A DNA stretch of 64,000 nt, from positions 10,632,297 to 10,696,296 of the forward strand of contig OU452206.1 in the NCBI GenBank assembly GCA_911728435.2. Reading direction: 5' to 3'. The position numbers and the translations under genes are program-made. The notes below the pieces were generated by a model. It was not told the DNA's origin. It searched no databases and was given only the letters and a program-made list of their open reading frames with translations. Position 1 is the first letter of the stretch; the number at the start of each line of letters is the position of its first letter. Shown piece by piece: positions 47,101-59,100 of this stretch. Source of the stretch: Apoderus coryli. Its lineage: Eukaryota; Arthropoda; Insecta; Coleoptera; Attelabidae.

Positions 47101-50100
47101 TGGATTGCAAAGATCTCGAAATGTCACATTTTAAGAAATTAAGTGATATATATAGGTGAAAAAGGGACAAACTTATTAGTGTTATCAATTACTTACCACG
47201 CCCTTTGATCCATAATAAGGATTAACCAATGTAAACACGGTACTGCCCTCTGTGAACAAATCGCACAAATACATAACTTCTTTAATGTTATCGTCGAATG
47301 TCTTAATGTCTTTCACTATAGTTTGCAGTGGATAATTCGCCGTCAACTCTGAATATTGCTTTTGCAACACAAGCTTCCCACCAGGTGAAATTACATATTT
47401 TTTTCCAATCATCACCTGAACGTGCACTAGAATTCTAGCTTCACCACATTCGATACCCAATCTATTTTTGTATCTACATAAAAGAATAATTTATTTAATT
47501 TCTGAAAATCTATAAATACAAAATTTAACATCCACTGTTTCCCATGTAAAGAAATTTCCATGACTTAACAGATACAGTTAATTTGTAAATATATATAAAT
47601 TTATGAAAAAAGTGGTCCATGTTGTAGTGCAGTGTTCGCTTAAGGAATTAAACAAGTCTCTTCCACAAAATATTTTCAATAATACTAGATTATTTTAATA
47701 GCCATCCATGTTTCGTCAGCACAGTGCTAACATCATCAGTGGCAAATAATTATTATTATTTAATTCAGAGTAATAATAATTATTTGCCACTGATGATGTT
47801 AGCACTGTGCTGACGAAACATGGATGGCTATTAAAATAATCTAGTATTATTGAAAATATTTTGTGGAAGGGACTTGTTTAATTCCTTAAGCGAACACTGC
47901 ACTACAACATGGACCACTTTTTTCATAAATTTATATATAAATTTATTTCTATTTTTCGTTGACCTTTTCTTTATTATATTTATTTTGCTTTGTATTTTCT
48001 TCATTTTAGGTCAGGATTTTAAAATTAAAATCTAACTACCACATAATATTTCAATCATTTATTATGATTTAGAGTGTTTGTGAATGTCATAAAATGTAAT
48101 TTTTATAAGCTTTTTGACGTGACCGGTGTTTTGAGCAGTGTAGTTGGCATATCTGATGATGCCCAATTGAGGGCGAAACATGTAATCCAATTTAAATAAA
48201 TTTTGTTGAGGTTGAGACTGGAAATTTATTTAGTTATTTCATTTATTATGACGTTTCGATCTTTTTTTTCTATCTTTATCAAATATCACCTTCAGCGTAG
48301 ATATCATTCCAAAACATTAAACATACAATATTACCGCACTGGCTAGGTGGCTGCGCTGATCTGGGCGTGCTTTTCGACTCTAGCCTATCATTTGTACCTC
48401 ATGTGGCTGCCAGGACTAGGTTTTATCGTGAGAAGCTGTAGAAGTTTTCATAGTATTGTGCGTTCGAAGCTCGAATATTGCTCCTTGATTTGGTATTCGA
48501 TCTATTCATGTGCAGAATGTTGAGAGTGTCCAAACGAAGTTTTTGAAATACTATTCATTTAAGGCAGACGGTATTTATCCTGACAGAGGGATTAAATATT
48601 CGTTGTTGCTGAAAAGGTTCGAATTCAAGAGTTTGGAGTTTAGAAGAATATTTTTTTTCTATAATCTTTTACATAATAGAATCGACTGTTTTGAACTCCT
48701 GGCTCAAATAAATGTAAACGAGCCAAGACTGGGCGCCCGCAATCCTTTAACGTTCTACTCTCAACGGCCTTGCACTAACCTATATACAAAATCGCCCGTA
48801 TATTGTATGTGTAATAATTTTAATTTGATTTATGCTGACTGTGACATTTTTAATTGTTCAAAGGAAGCACTTATGAGGGCTGCTCTGACTGTTTTTGCGT
48901 TGTAGTTTCTCTGTTGTGTCTTGTTAATTGTTTAATTCGTGTAGATCACTCATGTTTAAGTTTTAATGGAATATTTATTGTGTTCAATATGTATAATATT
49001 TTGGTTTTGCTTTTTTTTTGTGATATTACCTGTTGTACTATAATTTTGCTCTGTTAAGGAAGAAATCTGTTTAGCAATAAAGGCTATTATTATTATTACT
49101 TGCAGATCACAATAGGTTACGCACATTTAAAATATAAAAACTTGTTAATTTAGTAAATCTATTTCCAAAACTACATTGTCACATGTATTTGATAAAAATT
49201 TAAAAAAATGATCGAAACGTCAAAATATAAGATCTATATAGGATAAGATAGGTGAAACAACTCTTGTGCTTGGTTTGAAACTAATTTGAGACATAATTTT
49301 AGTTTTAAAAAATCATTTAGACCTTGGAAATTTTGAAAATACTGACTTTTTACAATAGTAAAATGTCCTTTCGGTTGAAGTTACGATAATATGTTATTTT
49401 GAAAAGTTATTCAGATTGAAAAATTGAGTGACTGCATAAAATTTTAGCCCTACTTTGATTTTTTGCTTTTTTTTTTCTCTATTTTTCATTGGAAAAGTGA
49501 CTTTCTAATGGCAGATACTACAGAATGTTATTGAAGAAAGTTGTTTAGAAAGAAGAGGTGAATAAGACAGTATTTATTATAAATTACTTAAATTAAACAT
49601 GAAATAATCAAGAATTTTTTATATGTATTTTTTCAAACAAGAAAAAAGAAGATACAATTAAAAATATGGACAGAAGACTTTCTCTTTCTGATTAACATTT
49701 TGTAGTATCTGCTATCAGAAAGGCACATTTCCAAGGAAAGGGAAAAAAAAAGCAAAAAGTCAAGTAGGCCTAAAAGGATGCTTCAAAATAAATTGTTAAT
49801 TTCTTGTTGAAGATAATCAGTTTTCTCTTGTAGAAATTACGTCAAATATAAAAAAAAGAAAACAAAATCTAAAAACTGCTAAAAACTTTTAAAAGTATAA
49901 CCGATATTAAAGTACTGCTTCAGAAACAACCCTATAATGACAGCTCCAACAGTACTTAAATTTTCTTTCTTCTTAAAACATACAGTTTTTTGTGTTTAAA
50001 AAACCAACATATTCTTGCCTCCTTTTTTTTTGGCATTCTCTCATAAAGTGACCTAACCGTTAACTTGGACGTGACGTTAATATGATGAACTATCTTTTGT

Positions 50101-53100
50101 TTTAATCAATCAATTACTCTATATACCCAAAGAAATGCTTAGAGAGATATAACAAATAATAGAATGTATTGGTTAGGAATAAACAAAATAGAACATCAAA
50201 AATCTTTACCTTTCTATAACACCTTCGCCTTCTTTTTTAAATTGTGCTGTCAGACTCTCAGTTTTTTGTTCAACGTTGTACTGATTATGACCACCAACAG
50301 ATATATATTTTCTTTTGCTATTTGATATCGCCGCAACTCTGCGATACATAAAAAATAAATTAATTTAAAAAAAAAAGTCTTCTCGAAATAATATCGCATC
50401 GTTAATAAATTCGAATTACAAAGGATTATATTGACATTCTTGTCCTATATGAAGCTATATTGTTTTTAATTTGATAACCTGAAAAATATTGTCAATGGGA
50501 AATGGGATTTATAAAACAATTCAACCAATCGTCAGAATAAAGAAAAATCACAATACTATCCACAATATTCAATATCTCACCTAGCTTCTACCAAATGAGG
50601 CCAGCCGACGAATATACATTTTCCTAACAGATCTATAGGAATATCGTCATTAAGCACTAGGTTTTCATCCTGTAAAATCATCAAAACCATGTTTTCGGAT
50701 CTACTGGGTTGCTCAAATACTTTCACTCTGGATTTTTTCAGCAAAGCCTAAAGAGGATTCAAAATTAGTCAAGTATTAAATAATTTATAAAAGAAAAACT
50801 AAAATATTATGTGGTTAAAATTTATATTTATTTCAAATGAATAGAACGTTTCGTGTGATGATTCGTCATATCCTCAGCTTTAAAAACCCAACCAAATCAC
50901 GGGACGAAACGTTCTGTTCTGTTTTTGTTTTCAATTGAAGATAAAAAATACAAAGTTAATATTATAAAAAAAGACCGAGAAAAATTATACGCAAATATAA
51001 TAATACAGAAAAAACGGACTTACATTGAATTTCAAATGTTTTAATGTAGGAAAACCGGGATAATAAACATCAAATACGGCTCCTGGATAAGGACCTTTAA
51101 TGAGCTTATCTTTAGGTACCATAATATCCTCTATAGTTAACGCCTGCAATAAAGCGTGATTTTCAGTGATTGTATTGAAATATTCAGGTGCATTATAAAA
51201 TCCTAGATTATCGGAAGTGTATGTATACACCAACATAGGACCATGACTATTACGTCGCTTTTCTTCATCATTCAATTTCTCATTGCAAGATCGCATTGAC
51301 TCTAACAAAAGTTGCTGAAATAAAAATATGTTGGTAAATTAATTAATTAATGTTGTTGATCGTCTATAATACGAGGCACGTTTTTTTAGTAAGTACCGTT
51401 TTGCGATCCCGCCGCCGCAGCGCTACGGTCGGCGTTCCGCGCATGCGCGCTGGTTACCAACATCTCTTGTCTACGCACTGACGCCATTACAGTCTGATTC
51501 CTCATTGTATACTTTGTTTACTGAGTGTTTAAGATGTCTCCGATAATCGTGAGTCCCGCCGATTGTGAAGTACGGGCTGTTATACGATTTCTTAGTGCTA
51601 AAGGCGTAAAACCGATCGATATTCATCGTGAGATCTGTGAAGTTTACGGACAAAACATTATGAGTGATGGAATGGTAAGGAAATGGGTGAGAGCATTTAA
51701 AGATGGCCGCACAAATGTGCATGATGAAGAACGGAGTGGGCGTCCTTCGGTCGTTAATGAAGATTTGGTGCAGAAAGTGGAGGAAAAGGTGAGAGAAAAC
51801 AGACGCTTTACAATTTCATCAATGTGCGACTGCTTTCCTCAATATTCTCGTAGTGTTTTGTATCGCATTGTGACCGAGAACTTGAATTACCGGAAATTGT
51901 GTTCACGTTGGGTTCCAAAAATGTTGACGGATTTGCACAAAACCCAACGTTTAGGCAGTGCATTGACTTTCCTTGAGCGGTACCACAATGAATGTGAAGA
52001 TTTTTTAGACCAAATTGTTACTGGTGACGAAACATGGGTGGCCTACGTCACACCAGAATCGAAACAACAATCCATGGAATGGCGACATTCATCATCACCC
52101 AAAAGAGTGAAGTTTAAGCAAACAATTTCTGCCCGGAAAATCATGTGCACAGTTTTTTGGGACAGAAAAGGAGTATTGCTAGTGGAGTTTCTGCCTCGTA
52201 ATGAGACAATCAACGCAGAGTCTTATTGTGAGACATTGAAAAATCTGCGTCGTGCAATCCAGAACAAAAGACGTGGCAAGTTGAGTAAGGGTATCGTTTT
52301 GCTGCATGACAATGCCCGTCCACATGTTGCTAATCGGACCAAAGATCTCATCAAATCTTTTAAATGGGAAACTCTAGATCATCCTCCATACAGCCCTGAT
52401 CTGGCGCCCAGCAACTACCATTTGTTCCTGCACTTGAAGAAACACCTGGGTGGTCAGCGTCTTCAAGACGATAACGAAGTCAAAACATTTGTGATACAGT
52501 GGTTAACAAGTCAGGCGGCAGAATTTTATGAGGAGGGTATTCAAAAACTGGTGCCACGTTATGACAAGTACCTCAATATTCACGGAAATTATGTAAAAAT
52601 AAAATTATTGCGATATCTTTGCACGTCTTTTTTTAATTCCAAAACGGTACTTACTTAAAAAACATCCCTCGTAATAAAATTTTCGATTACTTGTCCTGAA
52701 TTATAATAAATAATACGATACCTCATCTAAAAATGGGATCAAAACTACAGCTTCCCATTCTTGTCTTTTGCCATTTAAGTCCGTATCGAAATTTTCTGGA
52801 TAGAAATGTTTAATTGGTGACTCGTCATCTGTCATCAAATTATGATACGATTTTGGCAAAAGGTTCTTACTAGCTGTTGGTAATACTGCTAATAACTGAA
52901 AACAAGAAAATATATATAAAAGTATTTCGTGACCATCTACTAAGCAACTGTAGTTTCTTGAGTTATTAGACCGTCGCTTTGTAGAAATTCTTCTCAGCGG
53001 TTCTTCAACACAAACACGTGATAGACATCTTCATGAGTTAACGCGATGGTTTCCACTTCACTACTATGTTGTTTTACAAGACAACTGCCTAAGAACCCGG

Positions 53101-56100
53101 AACCAGAAGTTGATGTCTACTGTCTTATGTTAAAGGGGTCACCCTAGATATTATTTCATTTTTAGATTCTATCAAAAATTTTAGGCATATTCTTTTGAGA
53201 AATTTAATATTTTACGTCAAAAATAACGTTTGCAGGCCCTAAAATAATTAATAATTTTTCCTATAAGAAAGCCTTTATTATTCAATTTGAGATGGATTCC
53301 TTCATATACTCCATCCAGCTTTGCCGTCGTGATATTTCTAAAGAAATTTGGTCTCGTGATATTCTGAATAAAATGGACACAAAAATGTGAAAGTATACTC
53401 ATATTATGTATGTAAGAAATTTGGTGTACAACTTTGCAGGTCTATTTCTAATTAATAACACTTGCTCATTATCACGTTTTCAACTAGACTCACTGTAACT
53501 GCGGTCGTTTTAACTAACGAACTCAAATGGATTACAATAAATGTTTCATATAATTAATTACATTTTTTTATTAACCTTTGTACTTAAATGAAATTAATCC
53601 TTTGATAACTATGTACCAAGAAACTAGCATACCTGCTCATAGGGTTTAAATGGTTTTCCCAAATCAAAATCCAACTTGAGAGAAGAAAATCCTTTGATAT
53701 CAGATATATATGGTGAATAATGATGTGGATAGTACCAGGACCATGAACAAACGCCATTATAATAATAATTTAAATTCCATTGAATAGCTCGGACGTATCC
53801 TTCAGCTTGATCCATCAAAACCGCCCTGAAATCAAAGGTATCGTTAAAAGTTATAACAAATCATAATTAATGTAGACATGCAATGGCCATGGTTTATATG
53901 ATTATCAACGACTTTTCTAAAATCTAATTTGATTACATTTAATAGAGAGCCAATACATATCAAGGATGCTAACCTGACCGGTCTAAATATTTCAAATTGT
54001 AGATTTTAGAAAAGGATGAGTATGAAATATTAGTAGATTAATTAGATTTAATCACAAGGATTGGAATAAGCTGATGAAAGGCATGTAATATTTGCTTTAT
54101 CGACAACTGTCATGTAATAGATACGATTTGACACTATTTGCAATGTCATAATGACGTATATTACCGCACTAGCGCGGTAAAGAGAGTGTTGTTCGTCTAT
54201 GTTGCTATGGTCACCAGTACCTTGTGTTCTTGTCAATATTATTAACAATACGTTGAATTGAAATGTTTTTTATACATTTTTTAATATACTCTTTATAATA
54301 CTAATAATAAACAGTTGTAGATAAAATTTACATAATACGTTGGATAGGAATTATTAAGGCACTTAGGAAAAGAAAAGTTGTACAATTTAAACACCTTTTA
54401 AATGGTGTTTTCAAAAGTAAACTAACTTTCGCCATTTTCGAGAATTTTTGAAAAATAGATTTTTTGCGATTTTAGTTTTTTGTTTTGTTTATTTCTGACA
54501 TTATTTTTACAGATATAAAAAAATTAAATGCACTTTCTCATTGTTACTTTTTAGGAGAATAAGATAGCGTTTACAAATTTTCATTACGACGTTTCGTTTT
54601 TTAAAAACCATCATCAACTTGGTTTTTTTTAATACGGCCCTGGATTTTTTATTGTTAAATTTAAAGCCATTTTCAATTCGAAAATAGGTAGTATATCACA
54701 TACAATGGTTTAAACAAGTTTTCAGTGTTTTTAGCTGTTATTTAAAATTATTCAACAAAAATCGCCATAGTTTGGCACTTATTTTGCGTAAAACATTCAT
54801 CTGTGAAAGACGTTTTTTTTAATAAATTCAAAAAGCACCAAAATTTCAACTAAATTTAAAAAACCGCAATAAAATGTTGTACTGAGACAGAAATAAATTG
54901 TCAAATAATAAATAATTGTTAGTGACGACGAAAGAATGTTTTTGCAAAACCTACTACTCTGCATTCAGTCAGTAAAGTGCCAAACTATGGCGATTTATTT
55001 ATTATTTGACAACTTATTTCTGTGTCCGTACAACATTTTATTCTGTACGCGGTTTTTTAAATTTAGTTGAAAATTGTGTGCTTTTTGAAAAAAACGCCTT
55101 TCTCAGATGAATGTTTTACGCAAAAAAGTGCCAAACTATGGCGATTTTTCTTGAACAATTTTAAATAACAGCTAAAAACACTGAAAATTTGTAAAAACCA
55201 TTACATGTGATATACCACATACTTTTGTAATTGAAAATGGCTTTAAATTTCAGGGCCGTATTGAAAAAAAAGCAATTTGATGGTTTTTCAAAAACGAAAC
55301 GTCGTAGTGAAAGTTTGTACACGCTATCTTATTCTCCTCAAAAGTAACAATGAGAAGGTGCTTTTTATGTTTGTAAAAATAATGTTAGAAATAAATAAAA
55401 ACTAAAATCGATTTTTCAAAAATTCTCTAATTTAACGACATTATAACTCCTATCGTTTCTAATGCTATCCCATTCTTATCTTGGACACAGTGTATATGCG
55501 ACATTAATGAATTGGGTTTCAGATATTATTTTCTAACTGTCGAATAACTAATTAATGAAAAGTAACTAATTTACTTTTGTAACGTTGAGAATGAGATACT
55601 TACGGTGTGACATTGTCATATTCTAATTTATTTCTGTAATAATCCTTTTTAAAATTCATAAAAGCATCATGTGCTTCAGAATCGCCATTATCAGATTCAT
55701 CGTCATCCAGACACTAAAAACATTAAAAAAATAATTGTAAGATTTTTCTTCATTGAAGTTGCCACATCTTTTAGGTGTATTAATGAAGATACATTGCAAA
55801 TTACAATTTAAAAGTTTACGAGAAATCTAAAGCCAGTATCGGATAAAAACACATTTTACTTACTTACACTTTTTGCTTAAATTTACATTACAAAAATAGC
55901 TAAGCAATTGTCAGACAAAATTATTAGAAAATATTTATTTAATAAATTACCATATCATCCGTTTCCTTAATTAATGCAGCCAACTCACTATTTCTAGTTC
56001 TTTTATGTGGTTCCAGAGATTCTAAATCGTCTGGAATATTACCATCATCGTCCATCCATTGCTCCAGAACCTTATTACCACTCTAAAAACAATTATTTCA

Positions 56101-59100
56101 TGTTAAACAATTTTCTTTAATTTGATTTCTGCAAAGACAGTCGTGTCTCTCATTTTATTCCAATAAAATTAAAAACTTAGTGTGTGATATTCCCCAATAT
56201 ATTATTACAATATCATCCACATTGGCAAAAATGAAATGTGTACCACGAATGGACTTTTATTATCCCTCTGACCACTGCATTTCAATGTTCAATAAATCGT
56301 GTAATAATCAATATATAAATGAAGAATAAAACTTACAGAAACCTTGCTATGAGCTGTAGCTTTTCGTCCAGTTTTGGCTTCCATATATAATAAGTCATCT
56401 TTCACCTCTTCAAAGTTCTCTATATCAATATTACCTAATTCCTGCATAAATTTCTCAAATCTCTGTAGATTTAGTAACCCACCTTCATTAATATAACCTA
56501 GAAAACATATTAGAAATTTAACAAATCAAAGATAAAAGTCATTGCAAATTGTACCATCCAGTGTGGGTAATACTTCCATGTAAGCCTTGTATAAAATTGG
56601 CAGTGCACCATTAGCAATATGCAGATTTGGTAAATTTGGAATAAAATCATTACCAACAAGAAAGCCCATTAAAACCTAAGGATTTTAACATTTAATAAAT
56701 ATGTACTAACAAAAGATATTCAAAACAGTAAAAAACGATATAGCCTAACGAAATTCGAACACTCCTCGTCATTATAGAACAGTTTGTAAATTGTAAGTCC
56801 ATATTTACGCTGGTTGAATGTCTATCATGGCAAGATTCCAATAATACAACAAAAGAAAGAAAACAACAGTACTGACGATTCAGTATTTGTTGTCTTTTTT
56901 TTTATTTGCGTCCTGATGTTTTCCTTCTTTTTGTATATTTTTAACATTTATTTCTTTATGTACCTATTATTTAGTGACGTGTCTTTTACATTTTAATTAT
57001 TGTAAGACGGAAGACTGAATAAAGAAATTTGAAAGAAAAAGGAAAACAATTCAATAACACATACGAACCCAATCATCTATAATCTTCTCTAAATCAAATT
57101 CAAAATTCTTCAATTCCGGTTTTACTGACTGAAATTCCAATTCCAAATAATCTCTCATTAAGGATAAATGTAAAAGAAAAAACGTGATCTCTTCTGGAAC
57201 CGATTGTCGTTTAGTTGATTTCTTACCGAATTTAACCTGAAAGAATTGAATGAATTTGAGAGATTATACTTTAATCTATCGACTAATCCAAATCAATGTA
57301 CAAACCTCCTCTCGCAACAGACTAAAATGCGGCTCATGAGTACAAAGTCCCAACATAATTAAATCTGCATCTAAACCATACAAGCAGTGCCTCGTATTTG
57401 GGTCGTAATTAGGCTGTGATCGCATGTATCTAATGTAATCCATAATTTTATGCTCTCCTTCCCCCGGAGTCTAAGAAAAGGAGAATGTCTGATTACAATG
57501 ATTTGTGTAACAGATAAAGTCATGAAACAACAGCTCGGAATTGGAATATTAAACACCTTTACTCAATAATTGTGAGTTGTGCAACACAATTTGAAAGGAG
57601 CGTTACGAGCTGACTTATTTATTTAGTAATCCTAATCATGCACGTACCTCATGTCCAGATAAAACTATTTTACAATCTTGCCACAAAGGGTCAGTCGATA
57701 TTTTCTGTACAACAAAATATTTTAATTGTTCATGGAGTCTTGCCATAAAAACTGTACCAGGAGTGATACAGTTCGAATCAAACCGTGCCGCTGTGGGTAA
57801 CGTCTCTCCCTTTTTCAAAGCGTCTTCTTCCTATTACAGAAGTATATAAGTATTAATTTAAATAAAAACCAATAAGGTTGTTAAACAATATTTAGTTAAT
57901 CTTTAATTTAATATCCATTTGTCCCTGTATGTTAATGTATTGGCGGTGGTCGCAGTGGAGGGTCCGGCGCAGACCTACTCATTTTGAACCTACCTAATGT
58001 ATTGTTCCCTTATGAAATTAATGTATGTCAGTAACAAAAAAATTAAAAGTCAGTGATAAATAAAATATTGTGTTGTATAAGTCTTTAAAGGTTACTATAT
58101 TTAGACATAAAGGCTATACAGGGTGATTCATTATGCGTGCAACAAACGAAAACTGGAGATTCCTGAAAGTAATTTAAGCATTTTTTGCCATTGAACCCAT
58201 GTCCGCAAATGCTTCGTTATCGAGATACAGAGTTTCCAAATTTCGTGGTCAAATTAACTTTTATGTTCATTTCTCAAAAACTAGCTAACCGATTTTGACA
58301 AAATTTTACATGCATTTGGGGACCGATAACCTAAAATAATCTGCATTATTTTGACTTTCATTAACTGTTCATTGGCGTAGATATAGGGGGCATTTGGGTA
58401 AATTCTACACATAAATTAATTAAAGACAGCTTTGACAAGCTTCATTATTTTAAATTATTACCTTCTTAAAAAGAGCAACTTATATGCTACAAAAAAGTTA
58501 ATTGTCGATGTTGTAATTTCTACCATTTTTATGGAAACCGGTAAATTGTAAGTTAATGGAGATCTAAATCAAAATAACGTTCATCAGAAAACCAAATGAA
58601 AAATAAAGTTGACATGAAAAACGAATGTCGCAACAATAAAAAAAACTGTGACAGCAACAAATATAAATTAGATAAAATTGTTTTATATTTCGTAGTTGTT
58701 TTTAATATTGCAAATGTTTTTTTTTTCTAAATTAAAATTTTTTTCAATTGAAGAATATGCAGATATGGTGTTTTGTTATGGTTTGTGGCAAATGAAAGAG
58801 CAGCGGCCCCGAGAATACCAAATTAGGTATGATAATAGACGTCATCCATATCACAAAACATTTACGGATACATTTCACAGGGAGCATTTTACCTAGAGTT
58901 AGGGAACGACCGCATCGTTTAAATATTCAAACTGAAGATAACAGTAGATTTAGTTTTAGACGGTCCGAAAATAAGCATCGTAGACAAGTAACAGAAATTT
59001 TAAATCAACTGTTTGGCAACAATTGGATTGGCTTGGGAGGTCCCATTGAGTGGCCTCCAAGATCACCGGATCTGAATCCGCTCGACTTCTTTTTATGGCG

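Larger units (their letters stand above)
47590..47940. mobile_element. Near-perfect palindromic element with mirrored hammerhead-like motifs
   Basis: Arms of about 165 bp (47,590-47,755 and about 47,775-47,940) are reverse complements with perhaps one or two differences; TCTCTTCC against GGAAGGGA is one. They surround about 20 bp. Each arm carries GCCA-CTGATGA-hairpin-GAAACATGGATGGC reading outwards. It is intronic to XRN1 (between exons 50,210 and 47,473). The extreme arm identity implies recent origin or gene conversion, and in RNA it would make a very stable hairpin of more than 160 bp. Confidence 0.9.

Noticed and set aside
47786..48190. Treating the CTGATGA motifs as proven ribozymes
   Set aside because: The extra U before stem II, the minimal stem III and the G at the cleavage position in the 47.7-kb copies mean activity cannot be claimed from sequence, so they are reported as hammerhead-like only.
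56814..56996. A 60-residue plus-strand frame in an XRN1 intron
   Set aside because: It is a T-rich, Phe-rich translation without homology. It lies between two confirmed XRN1 exons on the other strand.
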